NCBI GenBank assembly: GCA_963576785.1
Contig: OY756142.1
Location: 3,100,001-3,164,000, forward strand
DNA length: 64,000 nt
Direction of reading: 5' to 3'
From: Chlorophyllum brunneum
Taxonomy: Eukaryota > Basidiomycota > Agaricomycetes > Agaricales > Agaricaceae
The notes below the pieces were generated by a model, which had not been told where the DNA came from, did not search any database, and saw nothing but the letters and a program-made list of their open reading frames with translations. This document shows, piece after piece, positions 21,403 to 33,616 of the stretch. The translations under genes and the position numbers were made by a program. Position 1 is the first letter of the stretch; every line of letters starts with the position of its first letter.

Positions 21403-24361
21403 ATGGCAAGCCACTCGCCGCAGCGCGCTCGCAGCCTCAGAGCGCCCCAAGTACATCAGTCAAATCAAGGTGACGAACTTCTACTCAATTGTGACCTCCC
21501 CCCTTCGATCGTGTGCCATCTGTCCTACGATACGGCTCAAGTTGTGAAAGAAACCCGATCCCTCCAGATGACTAACATTTTTTTTCTTAGGTGTGCCGCA
21601 GAGCCTTCATCCTCGTGAATCCTCACAATCCCCCTCCCTGAGAGAACGATCTCGTCCGATAGCCGCTGTGCCTCCCGTCGCCCAGATGTATGCCTCACAG
21701 GCCGTGGCACAAATCCCCCCTCAAGCAAGTCCGACTGGGTCCAACACCTCACGACCTTCCCCGCCCACAGCTTCGCTCCCGCGACATCTCGCGACCCCAC
21801 CGCAGGCTCCCACCTCTCCAAATGAACTTGGGATGCCCCCTTCGCTCTCACAGATCCCCCAGAACCATGGCAACTATAATGCGCACTACTCCCACACGAT
21901 CAGCCGTGCGCAAGCCGCTTCACTTGCGCGCTACCAAAACGTCGAAGATGACTACCATCTCACACCTGAACTGTTGGAAGAAATTGAAAGAGCTGCGCTA
22001 CAACACTCACAAACGCAAACCGGATCTCTGGCCTTCACCAACTACCCTCGCAACGGCTCCACCACGCCTCCCAAAGATCACACTATAGATAGGGTCCGTG
22101 TTCCCGAGCGAGTGAGCCCGAAGGACATGGACTCACGACGCCAGAGAGATTCACTGCCTACACGAGAAAGCCCGACTGTGCGACAGCCCCACTCTCCCCA
22201 ATCCCTTGCGCAGGCGCAGGGATCTGGTCCAGACCGCCTGGCATCCAACTCTCCAGCTCGTTCATCTCCTCTTGGAGGAGGATCGTCGGGAGAAACCTAT
22301 ACCGCTTATATGACACGTGATTCGCCTCCAGTGCACAGGCGGACAGTTAATGCCCTGAGCACCGAGCCTCGTGTCCAGTACGCGCTGACGAATCAGACGC
22401 CACCATTGCAAAACCGGCCACCCGACCGATCATTGCCCGTACAGGAGGAAGCTGAGGATGACCCTCGGCTCGTCGTCAAAGACGATCCATGGAAAGGTCT
22501 TGAGCACCTTGAAAACAGACACCGCACTTCTTCGCCCACACCCTCCTCCGACCTGCACCCTGACGGCAACCCACAACACTTTGAAGCAGACCAGGCTCAT
22601 GCCGATCAGTACCTCGATGGATCGGACAACGAAGGGGCAAAAACCCCCAGGTCTCCCAGTGTTGGCCTTCCCGACAAAAACACGCAGTCACCAATGATTA
22701 ATGCGCGCTTTCCTGTTCGGCTGACAGGGCGTACGGGTCCCATGGATCAGCTTGGCCTCAGAGGTATCGATCAGACTATCTATCAGCCGAATCCTAACGA
22801 CTCCGCCCCCGGACCATCCCACGCTCAGCGTGGCGGACAACACACGCAACAGCGAAAGCTGAGCGTAGACCCAAACCATCATTATCAAGAGCAATACTAT
22901 GCCTCCGAATCGAGCCCCTATTCTGGACTTTACCATGGAGGAGAAATGCACCCCAGTGAATATTATACGTACGGCGACCCTGCACACTATTATCACGACC
23001 TCCATTATAGCGAGAGGCCCCGGCCGGACGCGCCTATTCCCCCAACACCCCATAGTCAGACCACGGCCCCTTCCCCCTCCCCCTTTCCGCACATGTATTC
23101 CCGCAACGGAAGAAACTATGCCGCCCCCAGTCCAGCACCCGCTGGCTCACCTTATCCAGCTCCCTTTGAACACGTCCACCGAAACATGAGTATATCTCGA
23201 AACGCACGTCCTCATATGTTCGACCCTCATGATCCAAACTTTGATTTTAACATGATACGGGACCAAGTCGCTGGTCAATGGCAGAAATTCGCGCAGAATA
23301 CCCACGCCCTCGGCAATATGTCCGACTCTACCTTCTCGCCCTCCGCTACACCTTTCCAGGGTAACTTTGCGCCATGGGCCCATCTACACGCCCGAAGAAC
23401 ACTTGGCCGCGCCTTCGATTTACGGAGTATGCAATCCACTCCAGCCTTGGAGCGTTCAGAGCAGCCGCCGCCAGCCGTATTCCGCGGCAAAAAGAAACGT
23501 ACGAGCAAGCTGAGCTCAGAAATCCAACCACACGCTCCACCACCTCGGGTCCAAAGCACGCAACCGCGTGACACAAGTCCAGAGCCATCGACATCAGGCG
23601 AAGAGACCGCCGGAGAAGATCAATACTCGGTAAACAACCCGAACAGGAATAGCTGGGCCAATGGAACCGCTCCCGATCGCGTTGTGGAGGATGATGCTGA
23701 CGGAGAATGGGTGGATGAGGACGAGGAGCCTGATGAAGATGACCTTTTAGAGTTGGAATACCACCCGTCGTATGTCAAAAATGTCACCAAGAGGCGAAGG
23801 CGGTGGGAGACTGGTTGGGAAGGGCTTCTGGAAGCTGTGAGCGTCAAATTTTAGACCATAGGACATGATTGATACTGATGGAACGCAAAGTTCCAAGCCC
23901 TGGATAGACAAACTGATGCGACCATGGTGCTCCTTGCAGCTCCTTCACATTCCACTAAGCTTTATTCTGTTCGCTCACGTTCTGTCAGAAGACAAGCTCT
24001 GCAGCCCAATTTCCCCGATATGACCCCATTAAAGATTGGTTTTAAACGCATAGCCGTCAATCGACGCAAGACACGGTCACACTCCAAAGCATCGCTGGTT
24101 GATAGATTTTTGGAATCATCGGCGACTTCAGGAGAGGGCTCGGACGGCAGCGAGTCGAGAGAGGTGGAACTCAAACGGGCGTTTGAGACGGCTGTTAACA
24201 GCCTTGGTGCATTTGAGCACATCTTTGCAGAGAGGGAGGCACGATGGGCGGAAGAAATGAGGAGGATCGGCGAAGACCGCGAGCACGTTGAGATTTTAGT
24301 CAGACAAGTACTCGGAGATCGCCACCCGTCAAACATCACTCCTACTGCGTCGCTACTGTAG
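21403..24361 (+). CDS. large disordered Pro/Ser/Gln-rich protein, unknown
   Basis: Three exons. Exon 1 encodes MASHSPQRARSLRAPQVHQS, exon 2 (from about 21591) the bulk, and exon 3 (from about 23892 to 24361) the C-terminus. The protein is about 915 residues and mostly low complexity, rich in Pro, Ser, Thr, Gln and His. Ordered-looking islands include DDYHLTPELLEEIERAALQH, then FDPHDPNFDFNMIRDQVAGQ, an acidic run before the final exon (DADGEWVDEDEEPDEDDLLE), and a basic WETGWEGLLEAFQALDRQTD helix joined across the last intron. The C-terminal helical region (AFEHIFAEREARWAEEMRRI) is probably a coiled coil. The composition suggests a nuclear or signalling scaffold, which is inference only. No family was named. 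Confidence 0.72.
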
Positions 24362-25208
24362 GTTTTGCGACTGCCCCGCCGACTTTGTATATGTACGACG
24401 CTCATTGTCTCTTGCATTATCATTGATCGCGCTGTAGATATGTACAACAACGGACTGATACCACCCAGTAGAATGACAGGTACTCGCATCGCTACCCCCA
24501 CAACACATGCCAAGCATCCATTATGATTATTACACAGTACATACTTGGTACAATGGCCTTCTATCATCTCCACGCAGTCAATCTTACCTGACCACTGGCA
24601 TGGGTATACGTGTGAAACCCATAATCTTTCGGAGTTGCTTTGATGGTCACTTACCATTTCCTTGCTGCGTTCTACTCTATGCTCCCACCTGCGAACACAG
24701 CTATTGTTGATCAGACTGGAATAACCATCATTCCTGCCCTACAAACCCGGTGCCTTCCTGGATGCCCCCGTTCTGTGCCGTCAGCGATTTACACAGACCC
24801 CATCACGATGATTATAACCAGAACGACGATCGCCTGCAGTAGGCATGGGGGTCCAGCCGGGTGACCTGATAACCAACATCGCACGCATCCGTAACGCCTT
24901 GTCTAACTTTGACACATACCGATAGATCGCCGACTTGGCCATCGTGGGCCGCATTTTGATCCTTCGACGAACCACGTCGCTCCAATGAATATTCTTGGCA
25001 GCGAGTGGGTTTTTATGATCTCCTAGCACTCATAGATGACATATTTGACATATTTGCGCCCCTGTGAACCGGTAACGGATCGCTTCGTCCCTGGCTGTTC
25101 GAACGAGGGCGAGGTACATAGAGCGCGCATCAACAAAAAATGGTAAAGATCTAAGCTCGCTAATCTCGAGTCAATAATAGCAACTGGATTCGTTTCGTGG
25201 TAGGCTGC
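24362..25208. other. intergenic, no gene seen
   Basis: No recognisable protein. The last ~130 bp resemble the promoter of the first DUF6534 gene (compare 14490-14590), which marks the left edge of the duplicated block. Confidence 0.5.
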
Positions 25209-25215
25209 TATAAAA
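25209..25215 (+). promoter_or_regulatory. TATA box of second DUF6534 gene
   Basis: TATAAAA, 80 bp upstream of the ATG at 25295, in the same context as the TATA box at 14578. Confidence 0.7.
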
Positions 25216-25294
25216 CTACAGCTCTGGGTCCGCTCTAGACTCCAAGTGACACCAGCTTCCCTCTTTTTTGACAAATCCCCCCTGCACTCTCGAC

Positions 25295-27040
25295 ATGAGT
25301 TCGGGCGAATTCAAGGAAGGGCTTCCACCTATCCCTAAGAATATGGGCCCAATGTAAGCCTGGGTTTCCTTCTTCTGCGTGAGGCGCAAGTGATTTAATC
25401 CTGATAATCAACACAGAGCAGGACCACCGGTACAGTATCTCTGTTGTGTCTTCATTCGCCTTTGCCAACCCATGTTTTAGTATCTAGGCATCCTTCTCAA
25501 CTGGTGGCTGTTTGGTGTTCTCGTGATGCAGTACTGTAAGTTATCTCCCCGGAGCCCCACACAACTCCGGTTAATGCTAATACTTGGGGCGCTTGATATA
25601 GATCTCTATTACCTGAATTTCCCTGATGACCGCCGTTTTCTAAAATTGGCCGGTAGGACTAGCCAACCTGATTACGAAACATCGATGTAATCGCTGACGT
25701 TACCTCTTCCCCTCTTCCGCTTAGTGCACTTTATCTTCATCGTGGAAATGGTACAGACGATGTTCACCGCTGGTGATGGCTTTCACTGGTTTGTTTTCGG
25801 ATTCGGCGACATGGATCGGCTCGCCGAGTTTTTCTTGGCGAACTTTGACTCTCCGATGATGAGCGCTGTCATTGCCCTAGTGGTGCAAGGCATGTATGCG
25901 TGGCGTGTCTATCACCTGAGTAAGCTTAAGGTGGTAACTGGTGTCATTTGTTTTGTGAGGCTTCTCTTTAGCTCGGTGACAAGAATCCCTAATTGATCGG
26001 TCCATGGACGTAGTGCGCTGTCGCCCAAGCCGTTGGTGGGCTCGGCATTGGAATAGTGGTAAGTATCCTTTGGAATATAATATAACCGCGTTCTCACAAT
26101 GGTAAATCAAGCATCAAGAGGTCGGAACGATCACAAAGTGGCAGCCACAGTTCACAGTACTTCAGATTGTAAGTGGGAAAGCATTCAATGCCCAAGAATG
26201 AAAATGAAGACGGAACATAGATTTGGGCTGTGTTCAGTGCTGTTGGAGATACTACGATAGCTGGAACTATGACATGGCTGGTGGGTTGATTGTCTATTTT
26301 TGATGCCCATGATTGATGAGCCTTTCTGATACTGCTCCCTGTAGCTTCTTCGATCAAGAAGATGGAAGAACGGTGGCGAGAGAAACAATGTACTGACAAA
26401 GATTGTCCGCCTCACGATCGAAACAAACGTGGCGAGTGGTACGTCGCGACTCTTTTCTAAATCGAGTGGAAATAATGAAGACTTCCGATGTATAGCTGCC
26501 GTTGCTATAGGCGTGCTGCTGACCACTATTATCCCAAGTGTTGCACCGCCTGTGAGTGAAGCTCCCATCCCTCCCATCTGTGGAAAGTTGACCATGTCAT
26601 CAGAAAGGAAGTTATTTCCTTGCTCCGTAAGTCAAAACCGTGTGTGTTCCCGAAACTCGCTTACGCTGAATGATAATTTTAGAGGTTATGTTTTAGGAAA
26701 ACTGTTCGTTTCTGCTGTTCTATCTCTCCCTTACTTAAGTATAACCCGGTCCCTGCAGATATAGCAACTCGTTTATGGCTATGCTCAACAATCGCACTTA
26801 CATCAAACAAGATATCTTGAGGAATCAAGGAGGAGGTTCAAGCGGTTCACGGCAACAGTGGAGTGCTCCATTTGGACAACACACTTCGGTTGTTCCTCTT
26901 CCTACTTCATCATTCACAACGGAGAACGATCACTCGGGTGCGTTCACGATGGCCGAGATCAAAGTGAGTAGAAACGTAACTCAGGTGAATTTGATTGTAC
27001 AGTCGATGTTGGGGTTTTCTGACCTATTTTTTAGGTATAA
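25295..27040 (+). CDS. DUF6534-type multi-pass membrane protein (copy b)
   Basis: Close paralog of 14664-16391 with the same exon plan. Starts MSSGEFKEGLPPIPKNMGPM. Helices include VHFIFIVEMVQTMFTAGDGF, HWFVFGFGDMDRLAEF and MMSAVIALVVQGMYAWRVYH. The DUF6534 half carries the signature GYVLGKLYSNSFMAMLNNR followed by TYIKQDILRNQGGGSSG. The tail ends RNVTQV after a 53-nt intron, exactly as in copy a. Substitutions between a and b cluster in linkers and introns while helices are preserved, as expected for two functional copies. Function unknown; a membrane sensor or receptor-like role is only a guess from topology. Confidence 0.8.
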
Positions 27041-27606
27041 AGCCAAAATATCACTTTGTGTTCGTGGAGAGCCTTGACAGTTCGCTTTGGATATTTCTGT
27101 ATTATTTATGGGGCCGCGAATATGCTTCGGTCCCTGCTCGTTTGTCGACGAATCATTCCCGAATACCAGTGGTATTATCACTGGATAATGCAGTGCCCTG
27201 ATTCGAACCTCACCCGGATCTTGTTTGAGCGTTGGTTGAATGATCAATGATTCATTACGTAGATTTTTAATCACTTCATCTTACGTGTGCCTAAGACGCC
27301 TCTGCTCGACAACAAATCCCCAATCTTCAAGTTCGTATAAGGATATTTCGTCTCACACAATAAGCCTCGTGGCGTGGGGAATAAATGCTGAGAAAAATCT
27401 ACAGACGTGTAGTAACCCGGAATGTATTTCATTTCTCACTTCATTGCTATCAAAATATGGGCAAGTGATAGGTCGTTAGGGAGTAATATTTTCGGACGCG
27501 GGGATCAAGACTAAGATGTGACCCTGGGATTAGACATGCCGAGCAGGTTTATAAGTTGAATAGGTTGAGAGGTAGGACATCGGTGACGCACGTACTCACT
27601 TCCCAA
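27041..27606. other. intergenic, no gene seen
   Basis: 3' flank of copy b and 5' flank of the third DUF6534 gene. Some open frames continue from the old exon frame but have no partner in copy a, so they are read as untranslated. Confidence 0.5.
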
Positions 27607-29284
27607 TGGCCGGCACTCCTCTCCCTCCACTTCCTTCTAATATCGGTGATTAGTGCGTACAAATGTTAATAAAAAGGTTCTCTGCGAACTGAAACACATG
27701 GCGTTCCCCAAGTACTGGGCCTCCAGTGCGTTGATATCTAGTCTGATCCTTAGCGACGAGGATGTGCTCATTGCGCTAGTTTCTCGGTATATTCCTCAAC
27801 GGCTACCTCTTCGGAGTCCTGACATTGCAATACTGTAAGTTTGGATTATTTTTTAATTCTAAACGGCTGATAGATGCTTCTGAAGACAATTACTATAACG
27901 ATTTTCGAAACGACTTGACATGGTTGAGGAATCTCGGTGAATCTCAATTTCTTGGTTGTTGTTAGCATCCGACTGATGTCGACCGGAGTACACATCCAAT
28001 TCGTGCTCGAGGCCGCACAAACGGTAATGACGGTGGCAGACGGATTTCATTGGTTTGTCTATGGGTATGGAAACCTTGTGAAGCTTGGGGAATATTACCT
28101 GGCCAACTTTGACTCACCCATTCTATGCTCGATCATCGCCCTCATTTCCCAAGGGGTGTACTGCTGGAGGATATACTATCTCAGTCGATGGAAGGCACCT
28201 ACGATTATTATCGCCTTCGTACGTCCGACTGGACTTCTAGTTCCATCACAGTTTCATCCTGACTGCACCTATCCCAAAAACAGACTGCACTCTGTCAGGC
28301 GGCAGGGGGACTTGGTATTGGCATTGCAGTACGTTAGGACACGGGTTTCAGGGTCTAGTGATTCTGACCATGATTAGAACCAAAGACTTGGAACAATACA
28401 GAAGTGGGACTCCAGGTTTGATGTCTTCATGATCGTGAGTAAGGCCAAACTGAGTTAGAGCTAACTAACGAAGCATGCAGCTGTGGTCCGTGTGTAGTGC
28501 TGTGACCGATACCTTAATCGCTGGTATAATGACCTATCTTGTGCGTACCATTCAATTGGGCATGACTTATGGCTTCAGAGTGTACTAAACCTACCCGGGT
28601 AGCTGCTCTCGTCCAAACGCTTTGGATTAAGGAAGAGAACGACAATGATGTCAAAGTTAATCAGATTGGTCATTGAGACAAACACTGCTAGTGGTGAGCC
28701 ACCTTCTCCGTCTATTCGGCTTGGTGATTGACTTGAGCCAAGCTGTAGTTGCAATAGCTGTTCTGCTCACTACGGTTATCGGACCTGTTGCGCCTCCGGT
28801 ACGTCTGTATGGAATTGCACCTATACGGTTTCGTTATTGACGGCTTCCCTCAGAAAACGAGTTATTTCTTATGCCCGTAAGTCGAGCTGATCACAATCTC
28901 GGATTGTGCTAACGGTCCTTCCAGGGGCTATGTCCTAGGCAAATTGTGAGTAGAAACGGGGTGATGAGCGCAAAGACTGAATCCTTACTTTCCTGAAGAT
29001 ACAGTAACTCATTTATCACGATGTTGAACAACCGTCGGAGGGTCGGAGGCATTGGAGGGCCAGATGAATCGATTGATAGCAATCCGAATGAGAGCTTCTC
29101 ATTGGACAGGAGGCATAAACGGAGTGGCCCATCCCGTCATTTGAAGCATTCCAATTCTCCAAGCGTAGCTGTAGCCGTTCACACGGAGATAGCTATACAA
29201 CTTGATAGCGACATACCGGTGTCGCGTTTTGTTCAAGGAACACCGCCAAAGCATAAGCATTCTATGCTTCTGGATATGTCTTAA
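27607..29284 (+). CDS. DUF6534-type multi-pass membrane protein (copy c, diverged)
   Basis: Third, older paralog directly after copy b. Starts MAGTPLPPLPSNIGD. Helices read FLGIFLNGYLFGVLTLQY and STGVHIQFVLEAAQTVMTVA, then DGFHWFVYGYGNLVKLGEYY and ILCSIIALISQGVYCWRIYY. The family signature appears as YSNSFITMLNNRR. The hydrophilic C-terminal tail (RRHKRSGPSRHLKH and onward to MLLDMS) is longer than in a and b and has no similarity to them. Intron positions in the membrane part match copies a and b. Intact by eye. Confidence 0.77.
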
Positions 29285-29635
29285 TTTATATGGTTGTATC
29301 AATTGTCCCGGGCAGTTGGAAGATACCACCAGATTCTTGCATTATTTTCGCGATGACCTTAACATGATCTTTCAGTATCTTGTAGAGAATTCTCACGTAT
29401 ATTCGAGGTGGGTTACCTGAGCGGGTAATCTAAATAGTTCTATGAATGACCAGTGAATGGAGAGAGCATGAAAGAGGCTCAGCATCCCTAAGGCGATAAC
29501 TGAGGCCGTACATGTGATGCATGGCAATGTCACGATCGCGCGTGGTCACATGTGACATATTCGCGTCACCGTCACACATACTCCGTCATTAGCACCTCAA
29601 CCCAATAATTCTGACCAGAGCTTGGAACGACGACC
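29285..29635. other. intergenic, RFC1 promoter region
   Basis: About 350 bp between the third DUF6534 gene and RFC1. No gene. A CACATGTGAC palindromic stretch near 29547-29556 is the only notable motif. Confidence 0.4.
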
Positions 29636-32600
29636 ATGGCGCCTAAGGCGGACAAAAGCGTCAAGAGTGGAGGCAAGGATTTACGGATGTTCTTTGGTGG
29701 AGGTCCCAGCCAAAAGTCTAATGGGAGCAGTGCTGCGGTATGGGTGATTCAGCTTTCAAGGATTCCGATGCTCACCCCGTCATGAAGGGATCTCAGCCTG
29801 GGAGGCCCACGGGTATCAGTGAGTTCTCTCTTTGGGCATATTGAAACCATGACGGATATACTGATTCAACTTCAGCGGTCATGGACTGGTGAGCAATCTG
29901 GATCATTCAGAATCCTCATGCCTAACTCTCATAAGGTCGCCAGCCAAACCTAAAGCGTGAGTTTCGTTACTTCAATGTGACCCAGTTTTTGACGACCATT
30001 AGAGCACGGCCTACGCCGAAGACGGCCATTGTTGACAGTGATGATGAGCCTATTGCGCCTGTGAGGTCAAAGGCTCGCGCCATCATGATCGTGGATGAAA
30101 GTGAAGACGAAAAACCCAAACCACGTCGAAAACGTAAATCTTCCGCATACATGGATGGCGAAGACAACGAAGGTTCTCCTAGAAAAAAGGCCGCTGTCTC
30201 GTCTACCAAAGCCAAGCCCAGGGCCAAGTCGCGGAAGAAGGACAAGGATTATGAGACGGGAGGATCTACTTCGGAGGAAGATGACGACGAGGATTTCATT
30301 GTGGATGATGAAGATGACATGAAGCCGAAGGCCAAACGAAGGCCTGCTCCACAAGCAAAGAAAACGAAACCTGCAAGCTCCGAGCCCGTAAAAAGGGACA
30401 AGGGAGAAGAGCAGGAGTCGAAACCTACCGCGAAGTCGAAGTGCGTGGTTCCTTACCTGCACTATGCCTGTTACTCATGTGGGAGTAGTTGGGCTACAGT
30501 CAAAGCTGCTAAGCTCGCAGGTCCATCAGCACCAGGATCCAAAGAAGTGCCCGACGGAGCACCTAATTGTTTGCTGGGTCTTTCATTCGTATTTACGGGC
30601 GAACTGAGCAGTTTTTCGCGAGAAGAGTCTGTTGATTTGGCGAAGCGATTTGGGGGGTACGTTTATTTGTACCATCCACTCTATTATACTCACTCCCTCC
30701 AGACGCGTTGTTCTTCAGCCATCGAGTAAGACTAATTATGTTATTTTGGGAGACAATGCCGGTCCTGCCAAGATTGCTGCGATCAAAAAGCACAATCTCA
30801 AGACTCTTAACGAAGACGAATTTTTGAGTTTGATTGCCACCAGGAAGGGCGCAGACGAGGGAGGCCTTGATGAGAAGACTAAGAAGAAGCTGGAGAAGGA
30901 GCAAGAGGACATTCGTAAAACCGCGAAGGAAATGGAGAAGCGCGAGAAAAGCTCTTCCCATGTTCAACTTGACCCCTCGATGCAGCTTTGGACGACGCGC
31001 TATGCTCCCCAATCTCTCAAGGAGATATGCGGGAACAAGGGTCAAGTGGAGAAATTACTTCAATGGCTGAATGACTGGTGGGTCCACGGCCCTTCCGGTT
31101 GGCTCGTTGCTCAAAACAATCGCACCTTTTAGGCCGATTAGTCTGAAAGCGGGCTTCAAGAAGCCTGGTAAGACCGGCATGAATGTGTTCCGTGGCGTAC
31201 TAATCACCGGACCCCCGGGTATTGGTAAAACCACCAGCGCCCATTTATGTGCTCAGCTGGTTGGGTTTACCCCTATCGAGCTCAATGCCAGTGACACTAG
31301 GAGCAAAAAGCTTGTTGAGGTCCGTTCAAGTGGCCGATTTGCGTTCGCAAGGCTGATTACGTCCTCCAGAACGGGATGAACATAAACAATACCTCGCTTG
31401 ATGGTTTCATCAAGGGCGTTGGGGTTTGTCTCTAGTTAATTTCGGTTGTACCTGCTCTCATCTCTTTTAGTCCATGAATTCTGTTGGTGTGGCCATCACC
31501 GATAGGACTTGCCTTATCATGGATGAAGTTGATGGAATGTCGGCTGGTGATAGAGGCGGTGTAGGGGCTTTGAGTGCGCTCATCAAGAAAAGCAAGGTCA
31601 GTACTCAGTTCAGTCGAACGGCTGAATCCTATAGTGACTTGATGAGTAGATCCCGGTCATATGTATCGCTAATGACCGTGGAGCGCAAAAACTAAAACCC
31701 CTCGTGTCAACGACCTATAGCCTGAATTTCCAGAAGTAAGTGGGATTAACGATAGCATCCAAAACATTATTCATGCTTCCTCAAGACCGCAGGCGCAAAT
31801 GATCAGATCGCGAATTTTGTCCATTATTTTCAAGTGAGAATTTTTGTCTTCGCCTTAGCCGAGTTCGGGCTTACAAACAGCGCGGTAGGGAAAAGATGAA
31901 GGTCCCCGCTAATGTCGTGGACCAGCTCATCCAGGGAACGCAATCTGATATTCGGCAGGTGCTGAACATGCTTTCAACATGGAAGCTGTCTAGCAACAGC
32001 ATAGACTTTGACGAGAGTAAATCTCTGTGGGTATTTTATATCGGGCATCGGTGTTCGGCGATCTCATCAATACTTCCTAAACAGTGTCAAAATGAACGAA
32101 AAGTATGCAATTATGACTCCTTTTGAGATAACGTCAAAGGTGCTCGGGCCATACCTATTCTCTTCCACAGCGAGAGAGACGCTTGGTGATAAGATGGAAT
32201 TATACTTTCAGGATCACTCGTTTGTTCCACTATTTATTCAGGTGGGATTAGGTCCATGGTTGAAGTCAATTTTTCTTACCGAGTGTACAGGAGAATTACC
32301 TCAAAACTCAGCCGGCGAGGGTACGAAACATGGATGGACCTGAGAAAGAGCTCAAGCATCTTCAGCTGATGGAACAGGCGGCGGCGTCAATTTCTGATGC
32401 CGACCTTGTGGATGCGCTCATCCATGGGTACGTCCTGGAGCTCGGATATCATTGATGTATTATTAACTCTGGTATAGTCCCGAACAGCACTGGAGTCTCA
32501 TGCCACTGCACGCTGTCTGTTCTACTGTCAGGCCAGCGTCATGTCTGTTTGGCGCTGGAGCTCACTATGGTGGCCCTAACTCAATGACATTTCCGCAGTA

Positions 32601-33374
32601 TGTCCATCAACTGTTACACATCATTGGCCATGTGGCTCATAGGATCTAATGTAGATGGCTCGGCCAAAATTCGAAACAAAATAAGCTCGCGCGTCAGCTC
32701 TGTGATGTGCAAGTACGGATGAGGCTAAAGGTATCTGGCGATAGGACAGAAATCCGACAGTCGTATATTCCATCACTATTTCCCTACATCGTAAAGCCTT
32801 TGATGGACACGGGCGCGGTAAGTGACAACTGTCATTAATGGTGATTTCCGATGTTCATGGTCTGCGTAGAGTGCCGTGGACGAGGTGATTGAGTGGATGG
32901 ACGAATACTACATATCGAAGGAAGATTGGGATACAGTTGTCGAACTAGGGGTTGGCGATCATAAAGAGGTGAAGGTATCAGCCGCGACGAAGACTTCGTT
33001 TACAAAGAAGTGCGTTCAAATTTGGACTTGCCCCAAGCGACCCTCATTTGATTAATTGCCTTTAGGTATAATGCATCCGAACACCCCATCCCGTTCCACA
33101 AGGCCCAGGATCTTGGGAAAGTACCAAAGAAGCTCTCTGGAGGGCCTGCTCCTGACCTTGAGGAAGCCTTCGTAAGTTCATGGGCTAAGTTGTTGAAGAC
33201 ACGACACGACTGACACAACAATGCCAGATCGATGATATTGAGGTTGAAGAGGACGAAGAAATCAAGCCCAAGCCCTCAACAGACGACCTTGTGGGTGATA
33301 AGCTCATACAAGCACCCAAGAAGAAGAAAGCCGCGACCACGAAAAAAACCAAAGCTAGCAAGAAGGCAGATTGA
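29636..33374 (+). CDS. RFC1: replication factor C subunit 1 (clamp loader large subunit)
   Basis: RFC1 is the large subunit of the nuclear clamp loader that opens PCNA and places it on primer-template junctions. The N-terminus (MAPKADKSVKSGGKDLRMFF) carries the conserved DLRMFFGG segment. A basic/acidic disordered region follows, then a BRCT domain (LLGLSFVFTGELSSFSREES, then TNYVILGDNAGPAKIAAIKK). The AAA+ module starts LWTTRYAPQSLKEICGN. Walker A is GPPGIGKTT (31209-31235) and Walker B is in CLIMDEVDGM (about 31511-31540). SDIRQVLNMLSTWKL and the C-terminal RFC1 domain follow (SLMPLHAVCSTVRPA, then SYIPSLFPYIVKPLMD). The tail is Lys-rich and ends KASKKAD. About a dozen short introns. A single-copy housekeeping gene and the most secure call in the window. 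Confidence 0.95.
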
Positions 33375-33616
33375 GTCAATCGAACTTCTACGGTAGATTT
33401 GATCTTCAGTTTGGTCTTGGTTCGTGATGCCTATGGACTATTGATGAACACCTCCTTCCCTCCTATGTATAGTACACACTATCGTGGTAGCCTCAATGGT
33501 ACCACCAGCTGTCTGTCGCCATCTCACGACCGGATGTCAAATTACCGCAGATTATGTAAGCGAGTAATGACAATATAAGTATGATTGTGTCGGAGGATAG
33601 CTCTCCCCAATGACAT

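Noticed and set aside
27200..27215. GGTTCGAATC-like T-loop on the reverse strand suggesting a tRNA
   Set aside because: The flanking bases do not form a T stem or acceptor stem.
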